From contig NZ_CP133188.1 in assembly GCF_030913635.1 (NCBI RefSeq), forward strand, positions 62,001 to 126,000: DNA of 64,000 nt, given 5' to 3'. The notes under the pieces were generated by a model. It searched no databases. It had not been told where the DNA came from and saw nothing but the letters and a program-made list of their open reading frames with translations. This DNA comes from Sedimentibacter sp. MB35-C1 (GTDB lineage Bacteria > Bacillota > Clostridia > Tissierellales > Sedimentibacteraceae). Shown here piece by piece: positions 42,271-51,258 of this stretch; position 1 is the first letter of the stretch, and each line of letters starts with the position of its first letter. A program made the translations under genes and the position numbers.

Positions 42271-43128
42271 TTGAAATCCATGTCTGATTTAAATATAACC
42301 ATAGTTGGGATAGGCTTAATCGGAGGTTCTTATGCCAAAGCTATAAGAAAAAACATAAAAACCAACAAGTTATGGGCAATTGATATAAATGTAGATGCAT
42401 TGAATGAAGCTGAATCATCAGGCGTAATAGACAATGGATATACAGAACCGCAGTATCCTCTCGAGCATTCCGATCTGGTAATATTATGCACATATCCTAA
42501 TGCCACCATGGATTTTTTGAAAAACAACATGAGATCTTTTAAGAAAAATGCGCTTATTACAGATACTATGGGGATGAAAAACAAAATTGTTTCAGATATC
42601 TTAAGCATAATGAGGGATGACCTTGAATTTATAGGAGGGCATCCCATGTCAGGAAGGGAGTTAGTAGGTTACAACCATTCTGATGCCGATATTTTTAAAA
42701 ATGCACAATACATTCTGACCCCAAGCAAAAACACCTCGGACAGCTCTTTAATAATGTTAAAGCAAATAATAAAAAGCATAGGCTTTAATAAAATTATTGA
42801 AATGTCACCTCAAACACACGATGAAAAAATTGCATTCACCAGTCAGCTTCCTCATATTATAGCATGCACGTTAATGAACAATGCAAGTCTTGACAATAAT
42901 TTTCAATGCGTGGGCGGAAGCTTTAAGGATGCTACAAGAGTGGCAGACATTAATTCTCAGCTATGGAGTGAACTGATACTGGAGAATAAGGATAATATAT
43001 TAAATGAGATCAGTAATTTTATTTCAGACATAACTGACATCTATAATGTTATTAAGTGCAACGATAGAAACAGCCTGGAATTTTTCATGAACAAAAGCAG
43101 AGCAAGAAGAAAAGAGATGAATATATGA
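42271..43128 (+). CDS. tyrA: Prephenate dehydrogenase
   Basis: 285 residues from TTG 42271, the start best placed relative to the ribosome site AGAGAGGTG; a GTG at 42262 lies inside that site and an ATG at 42280 is too far. The N-terminal Rossmann motif is GIGLIGGSYAKAI, followed by HPMSGRE with the conserved His, the serine-containing DTMGMK and the dimerisation helix phrase FTSQLPHIIACTLM. It oxidises prephenate to 4-hydroxyphenylpyruvate with NAD+. No ACT domain is present, unlike pheA. It overlaps aroB by 4 nt (ATGA). Confidence 0.94.
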   Translation: MKSMSDLNITIVGIGLIGGSYAKAIRKNIKTNKLWAIDINVDALNEAESSGVIDNGYTEPQYPLEHSDLVILCTYPNATMDFLKNNMRSFKKNALITDTMGMKNKIVSDILSIMRDDLEFIGGHPMSGRELVGYNHSDADIFKNAQYILTPSKNTSDSSLIMLKQIIKSIGFNKIIEMSPQTHDEKIAFTSQLPHIIACTLMNNASLDNNFQCVGGSFKDATRVADINSQLWSELILENKDNILNEISNFISDITDIYNVIKCNDRNSLEFFMNKSRARRKEMNI

Positions 43129-44189
43129 CAGTACTAAATGTAACCCTTCAGACAAAAAAATATGATATAATGATGGAAAAAGGAATTATTAATAATATCG
43201 GGTTTGAAATAGAAAAACTATATGGCGGGAATAGAATTGCTGTTATTACAGATAAAAATGTATATTCATTGTATGGCGAGCTAGTAAAAAATTCATTAGA
43301 ACATTGCGGTTTTAATGCGAGCTTTATTATACTGGAGCCCGGCGAAAAAAGCAAATCCATGACAGTGCTCGAAAGTGTATATACCCGCTTGCTGGAATCA
43401 AAAATAACCAGAGGCGACATGATAATTGCTTTGGGAGGAGGAGTTGTAGGCGATTTAGGCGGATTTGCTGCATCAACCTATTTGAGAGGTGTAGACTATG
43501 TGCAAATTCCAACTTCCCTTTTAGCACAAATTGATTCTAGTATAGGCGGAAAGGTAGCTGTGAATCTGGAGCAGGGCAAGAATTTAGTCGGAAGCTTCTA
43601 CCATCCGAAAAAAGTTCTTATAGACCCCGAGGTACTTAATTCTCTTCCTGATAAATTTATCAAGGACGGCCTGGGAGAAGTAATAAAGTATGCGTGCATT
43701 AAAGATTCAGAGCTTTATGAATTATTGATGCGCATAAAATCTAAAGAAGAATTACTAAATAATATTGATACTATCATTTTCACATGCTGCAATATTAAAA
43801 GAGAAATAGTTGAACAAGATGAACGAGATACCGGGATACGAATGATATTAAATTTCGGCCACACATTAGGTCATGCTGTTGAAAAATACTATAATTACGA
43901 GACATACACTCACGGAGAAGCGGTGGCAGCAGGTATGTATTTTATAACACAGAAAAGCGAGGCTCTCGGATATACCGAACCGGGAACATCTGAAAAAGTA
44001 AAAAATCTGTTGACAAACTTCAGTATAGATTACAGTTTCCCCAACATTGACATGAATTATATAGAGGAAACAATTCTTTTAGATAAAAAAAATATTTCAG
44101 AGAATATAAACTTAATTTTATTGAAAAAAATAGGTGAAGCTTATATAGCGCAAATGCCTGTTAAAAATATAAACAACTTCCTAAAGTAA
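43125..44189 (+). CDS. aroB: 3-dehydroquinate synthase
   Basis: 354 residues, typical length. The NAD+-binding and catalytic regions read LGGGVVGDLGGFAASTYLRG, PTSLLAQIDSSIGGKVAVN, KNLVGSFYHPKKVLID, and the metal ligands GLGEVIKYA, NFGHTLGHAVE and HGEAVAAGM. It converts DAHP to 3-dehydroquinate. It overlaps tyrA and precedes aroA by 20 nt. The order tyrA-aroB-aroA-aroC is within one uninterrupted operon. aroD (3-dehydroquinate dehydratase) is the one pathway step not found in this window. Confidence 0.96.
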   Translation: MTVLNVTLQTKKYDIMMEKGIINNIGFEIEKLYGGNRIAVITDKNVYSLYGELVKNSLEHCGFNASFIILEPGEKSKSMTVLESVYTRLLESKITRGDMIIALGGGVVGDLGGFAASTYLRGVDYVQIPTSLLAQIDSSIGGKVAVNLEQGKNLVGSFYHPKKVLIDPEVLNSLPDKFIKDGLGEVIKYACIKDSELYELLMRIKSKEELLNNIDTIIFTCCNIKREIVEQDERDTGIRMILNFGHTLGHAVEKYYNYETYTHGEAVAAGMYFITQKSEALGYTEPGTSEKVKNLLTNFSIDYSFPNIDMNYIEETILLDKKNISENINLILLKKIGEAYIAQMPVKNINNFLK

Positions 44190-44209
44190 ATCTGAGCAGG
44201 AGAATACAA

Positions 44210-45481
44210 ATGAACAGCATAACGATAAAACCTTCTAAACTTAAAGGAGAAATAAAAGCACCTCCATCAAAAAGCTTAAGCCACAGAGCAATAATATGCG
44301 CTTCTTTATGCAGCAGTGGCGAAAGTTTAATAGACAATGTTGTTTTATCAGAGGATATAAAGGCTACCATAGAAGGCATGAGAAGTCTCGGTGCAAAAAT
44401 AAACTTATTTGAGAACAGCAACGGTACATACAGCTTGCGTATAAAAAGGGAAACCGATAAAATACAAACGACTCATATTGACTGCAGAGAATCAGGCTCA
44501 ACTTTAAGATTTATGATTCCCCTTGGCTCAATATTGTCAGAAGAATGCACTTTTACAGGCTCCGGCAAGCTTGTTGAGAGGCCTTTAGATGTTTATTATA
44601 AAATATTTGACGAACAAAAAATCAAATATAAAACAACTGGCGGTTTACTCCCCTTGTCTGTGCATGGTTCACTAATAAGCGGCAGCTACAAGGTTTCAGG
44701 CAATATCAGTTCACAGTTTATATCGGGACTTCTGCTTGCTCTTCCATTGCTGAGCGGTGATTCAACGGTTAAAATTAAAGGCCCACTGGAATCAAAGGGC
44801 TACGTTGATTTAACACTTGATATATTAAGCAATTTCAAAATTAATATTGTGAACAATGGCTATAAGGAGTTTAAAATTCATGGGAATTCCGTGTATGAGC
44901 CTGCAAACTATACAGTTGAAGGAGACCTGTCGCAAGCTGCTTTTTTCCTTGTAGCTCATGAAATCGGAAATGATTTGATATGTAACGGATTTGACAGCAG
45001 CACAAAACAGGGAGACAAGGAAATACTAAACATAATAGAAAAATACAAGCACATAGAAATAAGCAGCAATGAAGAAATCATAATTGACGCATCTCAAATA
45101 CCGGATTTAGTTCCGATTTTAGCAGTGCTTGCATCGCTGAAAAACGGAATAACAACGAAAATAATTAATGCGGAGCGCCTAAGAATAAAGGAATCAGATC
45201 GCTTAAGGGCAATCTCTACCGAGATGAATAAGCTTGGAGCAAGTATAAGGGAATTGCCAGACGGACTATTAATAAAAGGATTAAACAGTTTAGCAGGAGG
45301 TGCCGCAGTAAACAGCTGGAATGATCACAGAATTGCAATGTCCCTTGCAATAGCGGCAACAAAATGTGAAAAAGAAATTATATTGGAAAATCATACAGCT
45401 GTAAATAAATCATACCCTTCATTCTGGGATGATTATAAAGCTTTGGGAGGTATGTCAGATGAGTTCGATGTTCGGCAATAA
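44210..45481 (+). CDS. aroA: 3-phosphoshikimate 1-carboxyvinyltransferase (EPSP synthase)
   Basis: 423 residues. Signature segments are APPSKSLSHRAIICASLC (phosphate binding), ESGSTLRFMIPLG, the Ser-Gln of NISSQFISGLLLALPLL, VEGDLSQAAFFLVA and AERLRIKESDRLRAI, and HRIAMSLAIAA near the end. It adds enolpyruvate from PEP to shikimate-3-phosphate and is the target of glyphosate. The loop at residue ~95 reads SGSTLR, whereas most plant and enterobacterial enzymes have GTAMRP, so a class II-like, possibly tolerant form cannot be excluded. It overlaps aroC by 23 nt. Confidence 0.95.
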   Translation: MNSITIKPSKLKGEIKAPPSKSLSHRAIICASLCSSGESLIDNVVLSEDIKATIEGMRSLGAKINLFENSNGTYSLRIKRETDKIQTTHIDCRESGSTLRFMIPLGSILSEECTFTGSGKLVERPLDVYYKIFDEQKIKYKTTGGLLPLSVHGSLISGSYKVSGNISSQFISGLLLALPLLSGDSTVKIKGPLESKGYVDLTLDILSNFKINIVNNGYKEFKIHGNSVYEPANYTVEGDLSQAAFFLVAHEIGNDLICNGFDSSTKQGDKEILNIIEKYKHIEISSNEEIIIDASQIPDLVPILAVLASLKNGITTKIINAERLRIKESDRLRAISTEMNKLGASIRELPDGLLIKGLNSLAGGAAVNSWNDHRIAMSLAIAATKCEKEIILENHTAVNKSYPSFWDDYKALGGMSDEFDVRQ

Positions 45482-46559
45482 ATTAAAAATAAGTATTTTC
45501 GGTGAATCTCACGGCGAAGCCATAGGCGTGGTTATAGACGGACTTCCGCCTGGAATCAGGTTGAATCACGACTATATTAAAAAACAGATGCTGCGCAGAG
45601 CACCCGGAAGAAGCAGCCTTTCCACTCTAAGAAACGAAAAAGATTTATACCATATTGTAAGCGGCTATTTTGAAGATAAAACAACAGGCTCTCCATTATG
45701 CGCAATTATATACAATGAAGACAAGAAATCAAAGGATTATGATATTTTAAAGGATACCATGAGACCCGGTCACAGTGATTATCCCGGGTTTGTAAGATAT
45801 GCCGGATGCAGCGATTATCGAGGCGGCGGCCATTTCTCCGGTAGAATAACTGCACCTTTGGCATTTGCCGGTGCAGCTGCAATGCAAATACTTGAGGAAC
45901 ATAAAAATATTTTTATCGGCAGCCGTATAAAAAGCATATGCAAGATTAAGGATGATGATATTTCTGAAATAGAAACCAATACTCTTAAAGACTTGCGCAA
46001 CATGAATTTTCCCGTTATTTCTGATGAAAAATCAGCACTGATGCAGGCAGAGATACTTAAAGCAAAAGATGAAGGTGACTCTGTGGGAGGCGTAGCAGAA
46101 ACATTTATAATTAATACTGATGCAGGCCTTGGTCAGCCCTTCTTTGATTCAGTAGAAAGCAAGCTGTCACATATGATATTTTCCATACCGGCCGTCAAAG
46201 GAATAGAATTCGGAGCCGGTTTTGATATAACCAGTATGAAAGGCTCAGAAGCAAATGATTCATACTGTATGAAGGAAAACAAAATTATTACCGAAAGTAA
46301 TAATAACGGCGGGATAACAGGAGGAATTACAAACGGTATGCCCATAGTGTTCAGAACAGCTATAAAGCCTACACCGTCTATAGCAGTTACCCAGAAGACC
46401 GTTAACGTTTCATCTATGAAAAACACTGAACTGACTATATCAGGACGTCACGATCCATGCATAGTACCAAGGGCACTGCCTGTTATTGAGGGTGCTGCAG
46501 CACTGGTGATACTCGACTTAATATTGGAAAGGGAAGGTGAAATATGGAACCAAAAATAG
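45459..46559 (+). CDS. aroC: Chorismate synthase
   Basis: 366 residues from ATG 45459, with GGGAGG at eight nt. The sequence has the family signatures FGESHGEAIGVVIDGLPPG, RRAPGRSSLSTLRNE, RPGHSDYPG, GGGHFSGRITA and GRHDPCIVPRALPV. It produces chorismate from EPSP by an FMNH2-dependent anti-1,4 elimination. Its start lies inside aroA and its end inside aroQ (16-nt overlap), a tight coupling. The FMN reductase partner is unknown here; the family is monofunctional in most bacteria. Confidence 0.96.
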   Translation: MSSMFGNKLKISIFGESHGEAIGVVIDGLPPGIRLNHDYIKKQMLRRAPGRSSLSTLRNEKDLYHIVSGYFEDKTTGSPLCAIIYNEDKKSKDYDILKDTMRPGHSDYPGFVRYAGCSDYRGGGHFSGRITAPLAFAGAAAMQILEEHKNIFIGSRIKSICKIKDDDISEIETNTLKDLRNMNFPVISDEKSALMQAEILKAKDEGDSVGGVAETFIINTDAGLGQPFFDSVESKLSHMIFSIPAVKGIEFGAGFDITSMKGSEANDSYCMKENKIITESNNNGGITGGITNGMPIVFRTAIKPTPSIAVTQKTVNVSSMKNTELTISGRHDPCIVPRALPVIEGAAALVILDLILEREGEIWNQK

Positions 46560-46828
46560 ATTTAAATAAAGTAAGAAATGAAATTAATTCAATAGATGCT
46601 GATTTAGTAAAACTTTTAGAAAAGAGATTTAATTTAGTGTTGAAGGTTGGAGAATATAAAGCAGCACACAATCTGCCGGTATTAGATGAAGCAAGAGAAA
46701 AAATTGTTATTGAAAAATGCAAGAATCATTTAGAAAACGAGAAGTACAAAACCTATATGGAAAAAGTTTTTACACAAATTATGAATACCTGCAAGGATAT
46801 TCAAAAAAATGAAATTAAAATATTGTAA
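46544..46828 (+). CDS. aroQ: Chorismate mutase, AroQ type
   Basis: 94 residues, a stand-alone AroQ helical bundle. It starts IDLNKVRNEINSIDADLVKLLEKRFNLVLKVGEYKAAHNLPVLDEAREKIVIEK, with the active-site residues expected for AroQ: Arg in VRNEI, Arg in EKRFNL, Lys in GEYK, Asp in LDEARE. It converts chorismate to prephenate for both pheA and tyrA. This suggests that the mutase activity missing from the pheA N-terminus is provided here. The start overlaps aroC and aroE follows after 14 nt. Confidence 0.94.
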   Translation: MEPKIDLNKVRNEINSIDADLVKLLEKRFNLVLKVGEYKAAHNLPVLDEAREKIVIEKCKNHLENEKYKTYMEKVFTQIMNTCKDIQKNEIKIL

Positions 46829-46842
46829 AGAGGGATCTGTTA

Positions 46843-47646
46843 ATGGAAAATTTATATGGCTTAATAGGCGAAAGGCTTGGACATACCTTCTCACCTCAAA
46901 TTCATAATAAAATAATGGAAGAAACTCATACAAGCGGTCATTACGGACTGTTTGAAGTAAAAAAAGAAAATTTACAATTTGTTGTTAACGGATTAAAGGC
47001 ACTTGGTTATAAAGGCGTAAACGTTACTATACCATATAAATTGGACATAATTAAATATCTTGACTTTCTCAGCCCAGAGGCTTCGAAAATCGGAGCCGTA
47101 AATGTAGTGAGCATAGATAAAAACGGTGCATCCACAGGATACAATACGGACTATTATGGGTTTGGAATGATGCTGGATCATGCAGGTGTGAAAATTGAAA
47201 ATGAAACAGCTGTTGTTCTGGGTACCGGCGGTGCATCAAAAGCAGTAACGCAGTATCTAAAGGACAGCGGTATAAAAGAATTAATTCTGGTATCCAGAAA
47301 TGCAAAATCGGCAAAAGAAAAATATCCGGATGATAAAATTATTACGTACAATGAATTAAATAAATTATACAGCTGTTCTATGGTAATCAACTGTACTCCC
47401 ATAGGCATGTTTCCAAAAACCGAGCAAAGTCCGCTTGATAAAGAGCTTTTGAACAAATTCAACACGGCTGTAGATTTAATTTACAATCCGCCAAACACTC
47501 TATTTCTAAAGGAAGCAAAAGAAAAGGGCTTAAAAGCAATAAACGGACTATACATGCTTGCCGCACAAGCTGTTAAATCACAAGAAATATGGAACAAATC
47601 AAAAATCGAAGCAAAAGTTATAGATAATATACTAGATATGTTTTAA
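46843..47646 (+). CDS. aroE: Shikimate dehydrogenase
   Basis: 267 residues. The shikimate-binding N-terminal domain has GERLGHTFSPQIHN and GVNVTIPYKLDIIKYLD (catalytic Lys in the usual NVTxPxK), and NTDYYGF follows; the NADP-binding fold has VVLGTGGASKAV and INCTPIGMFP. It reduces 3-dehydroshikimate to shikimate. RBS GAGGGATCTG. It sits between aroQ and aroK with gaps of 14 and 15 nt, so it belongs to the same transcript. Confidence 0.95.
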   Translation: MENLYGLIGERLGHTFSPQIHNKIMEETHTSGHYGLFEVKKENLQFVVNGLKALGYKGVNVTIPYKLDIIKYLDFLSPEASKIGAVNVVSIDKNGASTGYNTDYYGFGMMLDHAGVKIENETAVVLGTGGASKAVTQYLKDSGIKELILVSRNAKSAKEKYPDDKIITYNELNKLYSCSMVINCTPIGMFPKTEQSPLDKELLNKFNTAVDLIYNPPNTLFLKEAKEKGLKAINGLYMLAAQAVKSQEIWNKSKIEAKVIDNILDMF

Positions 47647-47661
47647 CAGGAGATTTATATT

Positions 47662-48162
47662 ATGAATAAAAACATAGTAATAATAGGAATGCCCGGAAGC
47701 GGCAAAAGCACCGTAGGTTATATGCTATCCCAAAAAATGAACATGGACTATATAGATATGGACAAATATATAGAGACAAATGAAAACAAAACCATCAAGG
47801 AAATGTTTCAAATAGGCGAAGAATATTTCAGAGATGTTGAAACAAAACACACTAAGGCATTGAGCAAATTAAATTTCCACGTAATAGCCACAGGCGGCGG
47901 AATTGTAAAAAGAAAAGAAAATATCAAAATGCTTAAAGAAAACTGCATCATGATATTTTTAAACAGGCCTCTGGACAACATAATTCGAGATATTGACACA
48001 AACATAAGACCGCTTCTGGCAGACGGAAAAAATAAATTATACCAGCTGTATAATGAAAGGTTTCCTTTATACAAGGAGTATTGTGATATTGAGGTAATAA
48101 ACGACCGTGAAGTTTCTCATGCCGTAGAGCAAATCACAAAGCTTGTAGCAAATGAAATCTAA
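47662..48162 (+). CDS. aroK: Shikimate kinase
   Basis: 166 residues. The P-loop is GMPGSGKSTVG, followed by MDYIDMDKYIE (shikimate-binding Asp), the conserved Arg in EYFRDVETK, the GGG of ATGGGIVKR and RPLL in the lid. It phosphorylates shikimate at the 3-OH. Last gene of the operon. No T-tailed terminator is visible directly after it on this strand; the hairpin at 48219-48253 may serve. Confidence 0.94.
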   Translation: MNKNIVIIGMPGSGKSTVGYMLSQKMNMDYIDMDKYIETNENKTIKEMFQIGEEYFRDVETKHTKALSKLNFHVIATGGGIVKRKENIKMLKENCIMIFLNRPLDNIIRDIDTNIRPLLADGKNKLYQLYNERFPLYKEYCDIEVINDREVSHAVEQITKLVANEI

Positions 48163-48211
48163 AAAATCTCTGGTATTTCAGACTACCTTTAACTTAAATC
48201 AATCAAATATT

Positions 48212-48253
48212 AAAAAAACTGTTCTTTGGAGAAATTATAATCCAAAAGAACAG
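48212..48253 (-). terminator. Terminator after the ferritin-like gene
   Basis: CTGTTCTT(T)GGA pairs with TCCAAAAGAACAG around a 10-nt loop; on the minus strand seven T residues follow. It may also limit read-through from aroK. Confidence 0.8.
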
Positions 48254-48282
48254 TATCCGTTTGCTTTAAATGCTTTATAACG

Positions 48283-48495
48283 TTAGCTTTTACTTCTATC
48301 CGCCTTCATCATTTTTTCAAATGCCTCGTAGCGGGTTCTCAGAGCCTTCTCATGATTTTCTTCATCTGATTTTAATTGTTCAAAAAATTTTTTAACTTTT
48401 GGATCATCTGCTTTTTCAGCAAGCATTTGGTAATGTTTCTGAGCTCGTATTTCGTCCTCGATTGCTTCTAAAATTCCTTCCAGTATCTGCTGCAT
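48283..48495 (-). CDS. Small ferritin-like/rubrerythrin-type protein
   Basis: 70 residues from ATG 48495 (MQQILEGILEAIEDEIRAQ), preceded by AAGGATGG; the longer reading from 48561 lacks a good site. It is a single two-helix hairpin with carboxylate ligands in EAIEDEIRAQKHY and the ExxH motif in DEENHEKA, i.e. half of a four-helix ferritin bundle, so it must dimerise to make a di-iron centre. It has a basic tail. Small ferritin-like proteins of this type are widespread in anaerobes and are linked to oxygen or iron stress. It shares an unusual promoter motif with the PP2C gene at 52.5-53.6 kb. Confidence 0.83.
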   Translation of the reverse strand: MQQILEGILEAIEDEIRAQKHYQMLAEKADDPKVKKFFEQLKSDEENHEKALRTRYEAFEKMMKADRSKS

Positions 48496-48587
48496 ACAAC
48501 ATCCATCCTTTATATAAGTTTTGTATCTTGCCGGTTTAATATAATAGTTTTCTTCAACCAAACATCTCCGGTTTTATGCCTGTTAAA

Positions 48588-48621
48588 ATTATAGCATAAA
48601 TATCTCTTATAATCTACTTGA
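48588..48621 (-). promoter_or_regulatory. Promoter with conserved TCAAGTAGAT element (copy A)
   Basis: On the minus strand TCAAGTAGAT, then 15 nt, then TGCTATAAT (extended -10). 29 of 34 positions are identical with the sequence at 53639-53672 in front of the PP2C gene. The conserved decamer overlaps the -35 region, where no TTGACA is present, suggesting an activator or a special sigma factor. Confidence 0.65.
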
Positions 48622-48667
48622 ATGTTAATTGAAAAGAAGAATCATAAGTGATTATTTTTATAAACTA

Positions 48668-49906
48668 TTATTCATCTTTTACTGCTACAAGATTGTCATT
48701 ATTATTTGCCTGATTATACAGTAGGCCTTTAAATATCAGCAGTATTGATACTACAATTACCCCTGCGGAAATTATCCACACTACAGGTATTGAAGTGTGT
48801 TTAATTATAATGCTGTTCACAACCGAACCAGTTAATCCCCCTGTCTGAAGAATCAATGAATTAACAGATAACACGGATGCTCTTATTTCATTAGGCACTT
48901 CTTCGTTTAATATCACACCTTCCGGTATGCTTGCCATACCGAAAATCAAATACACCAATGCATAAAGCGCTATAAAAGAAGCAATGTTCAATTGCAAAGC
49001 CATTATTATCAATGATAATGACAGAAATACTCTTAGAATTAAATACATTTTTTTAGCGTTAATCTTTTTAATTAGCACACCTGATACAATATGTCCTGCC
49101 ATAGCCGCAGCTAAATACAAAAATGCCATAACGCCGAGAAGCGCCATAAAGCCTTCATCCCCCATCAGCGTTATGAAATGAGGCTGCCAATACACCTCTA
49201 ATGCATAGAGTAAAAATCCCGTTGAAAAAACAGAAATAAAAATGCAAATAATAGTCCTGTTTTTTAATATAAATGCAGAACTACTTTTAACATGTTGTTT
49301 TAATGATATTCTTTTTTCTGTTTCTATTGCAGCTGTTTCCTTAATAAAAATAAATGCAAGCATAAGAACTGTAAGCGTTAATATTATTTTGATTATAATA
49401 TTTAAATCGTATGTTCCTAATAATGTAAAGTAATTTTTTGAAATTTCAGGAAATAATCCGCCGGTTAATGCTCCCGCCGATAATCCCAATGCATCCAGTA
49501 CATTTATCCTTGTGGTTACTTTATGCAATGCGACCTTTCCAAATGAATCAATGTATGAATCAATAAACAGAGCTTCAAACGATCCAGAAGATATTGCTCT
49601 GGTAAGCCCCTGCATAAAAATTCCCATACATATTGCAGCTATACCCTTTCCAAATAAGAAAAATAATGAACTTATCAAGGATACAATCAATGATATACAA
49701 AACGTCCTTTTTCTTCCAACAATATCTGCCATTATTCCCGTAGGCAGTTCGAAAATAACTACGGTAACTGCATACATGCCTATTATTAATGATAAATTAC
49801 TCATGGATGCGCCTTTATCCATAAGCAATAAACTTAATATAGGAACCATGAGGCCATTTATATATGAATTGAGGAAAAATATCAGAGAATATATGTTTAA
49901 TCTCAT
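48668..49906 (-). CDS. MFS transporter
   Basis: 412 residues with about twelve hydrophobic segments. The MFS loop-2 motif is recognisable in GIMADIVGRKRTF, after SNLSLIIGMYAVTVVIFELPTG. Its start lies 2 nt after the stop of the ArsR-type regulator, so the pair is one operon. A drug or metabolite exporter controlled by the regulator is the natural reading. Substrate unknown. Confidence 0.9.
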   Translation of the reverse strand: MRLNIYSLIFFLNSYINGLMVPILSLLLMDKGASMSNLSLIIGMYAVTVVIFELPTGIMADIVGRKRTFCISLIVSLISSLFFLFGKGIAAICMGIFMQGLTRAISSGSFEALFIDSYIDSFGKVALHKVTTRINVLDALGLSAGALTGGLFPEISKNYFTLLGTYDLNIIIKIILTLTVLMLAFIFIKETAAIETEKRISLKQHVKSSSAFILKNRTIICIFISVFSTGFLLYALEVYWQPHFITLMGDEGFMALLGVMAFLYLAAAMAGHIVSGVLIKKINAKKMYLILRVFLSLSLIIMALQLNIASFIALYALVYLIFGMASIPEGVILNEEVPNEIRASVLSVNSLILQTGGLTGSVVNSIIIKHTSIPVVWIISAGVIVVSILLIFKGLLYNQANNNDNLVAVKDE

Positions 49907-49908
49907 AA

Positions 49909-50499
49909 TTAACCATTCCTGTCATTATCATTTAAATCTGATCTATATGCAATCAAAGCATACTCAAAGGGGTGAGTATTGTCTGAAGCTCTTGAATGTT
50001 TTTTTATAAAATCGTCTATAATGCTGAACAATTCATTTGCCTCATGGGTAGTTAAATGAACAACGCCTGTCAATTGATCTACTAATCTATTTCCATTTCT
50101 GTACTCTTCACTTATTAATTCTCTCTTTGACGTTATCAGCTCATTATAACCGTTATATGTTTCATTTATAATGCTTCTTGCCAGAGCATCACGTTCCAGT
50201 GATAAGCCATCATTTAAATCCTGTCCTATGCTGACAGTCTTGTCAGATAATCTAAGATACCTGGCTGTTATGCCGTTTATAATTTCGTTGTGGTCAAATT
50301 CGATTATTCCAATCTGCTCCAACTGCTTAATATGATGCTGTGCCGAAGATGGCGAAGTGTTCAATTTGTCGGCGATATGTTTAGAAGTTACCGACCTGCC
50401 TTCTCTGCTCATTATTTTTATTATTTTTTGTCTGACAGGTGACATAAAAATCTTCAATTCTTTATCGGTTCTAAGTACAATGTAGTTTTTTCTTTCCAT
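49909..50499 (-). CDS. ArsR-type winged-helix transcriptional regulator
   Basis: 196 residues from ATG 50499, with GGGAGGTTGAAT upstream; a TTG at 50505 overlaps the site. The N-terminal winged helix is ArsR/HTH_20-like (SPVRQKIIKIMSREGRSVTSKHIADKLNTSPSSAQHHIKQLEQIGII), and the C-terminal ~110 residues are helical and charged. It precedes the MFS gene and its promoter region carries four TGTAAC half-sites, so it is probably an autoregulated repressor of the pump. Confidence 0.88.
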   Translation of the reverse strand: MERKNYIVLRTDKELKIFMSPVRQKIIKIMSREGRSVTSKHIADKLNTSPSSAQHHIKQLEQIGIIEFDHNEIINGITARYLRLSDKTVSIGQDLNDGLSLERDALARSIINETYNGYNELITSKRELISEEYRNGNRLVDQLTGVVHLTTHEANELFSIIDDFIKKHSRASDNTHPFEYALIAYRSDLNDNDRNG

Positions 50500-50517
50500 A
50501 TTCAACCTCCCAATATC

Positions 50518-50568
50518 GTTACATTTATTATAACATTACATTTTATGTAACGTCAATATAAATGTTAC
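50518..50568 (-). promoter_or_regulatory. Promoter with four operator half-sites upstream of regulator-MFS operon
   Basis: On the minus strand TTGACG, 18-nt spacer, TATAAT (50527-50556). The spacer is TTACATAAAATGTAATGT, which contains the inverted repeat TTACAT-AAA-ATGTAA; further half-sites ATGTAAC (at 50518-50524) and GTAACAT (50562-50568) flank it, giving four regularly spaced copies. Confidence 0.65.
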
Positions 50569-50703
50569 TACTTTCTACTTATTATTATGATATATATTTT
50601 TTTGCAAATAAAGAAGGATTTGCGAATGACACAAATCCAAGTGTTACAGCATACTTTGATTCAATACGCTGCGTTTTTATGCATGCTCCTTCGTACTTGG
50701 AGC

Positions 50704-51192
50704 TTATTTTAAAAAGTATTCAAGTGAATCATAGCTGACAACAGATCTCAGCAGCTGAATGTGTTTAATCTCATCATCATTAAATCCTGCTATGCCTTTT
50801 TGTAGCAAAAAAGCGTTATACCCTCTTTCAATGGCGCCGTTGTATGTAAACAACACGCAGTACTCTGCAGCAAATCCACTTATAACAACACAGTCCACAC
50901 CTTCATTCTTAAGAATGGCATCCAGCTCTGTTTTCCAAAAAGCATTGTTAAAAGATTTATGTACAAAAAAATCATCATCTGATATTATTAATTCATCCAC
51001 ACATTTAAAGCCGTCCGTTTCCGGTCCTCCTGATTCTAAATCTTGTATAATTACTACAGGATACTTTTTTTTGCGGAAATATTGACTTATTTCATTAATA
51101 TATTCTACTGCCCTTTCAAAGGATGCTTTACAAGATGTTTCTTCTTTGCAATTTTTTTGCATATCCACTATTAAAAATGCTGTTTTTGACAT
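50704..51192 (-). CDS. Isochorismatase-like cysteine hydrolase
   Basis: 162 residues, a compact member of the family. The catalytic triad is visible: Asp10 in IVDMQKN, Lys79 in VHKSFNNAF, and Cys112 in SGFAAEYCVLFT. This arrangement is used by nicotinamidases and isochorismatase-like amidases. The metal-binding loop of nicotinamidases (DxH) is not obvious. The gene follows no operon neighbour closely and precedes SagB-like genes in transcription order only by being downstream. Substrate unknown. Confidence 0.88.
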   Translation of the reverse strand: MSKTAFLIVDMQKNCKEETSCKASFERAVEYINEISQYFRKKKYPVVIIQDLESGGPETDGFKCVDELIISDDDFFVHKSFNNAFWKTELDAILKNEGVDCVVISGFAAEYCVLFTYNGAIERGYNAFLLQKGIAGFNDDEIKHIQLLRSVVSYDSLEYFLK

Positions 51193-51258
51193 AACACTCT
51201 CCTAATAATTGTATTTACTGCGAATAGTTAAGCATATAACACTATATTTCTTGTTGCA

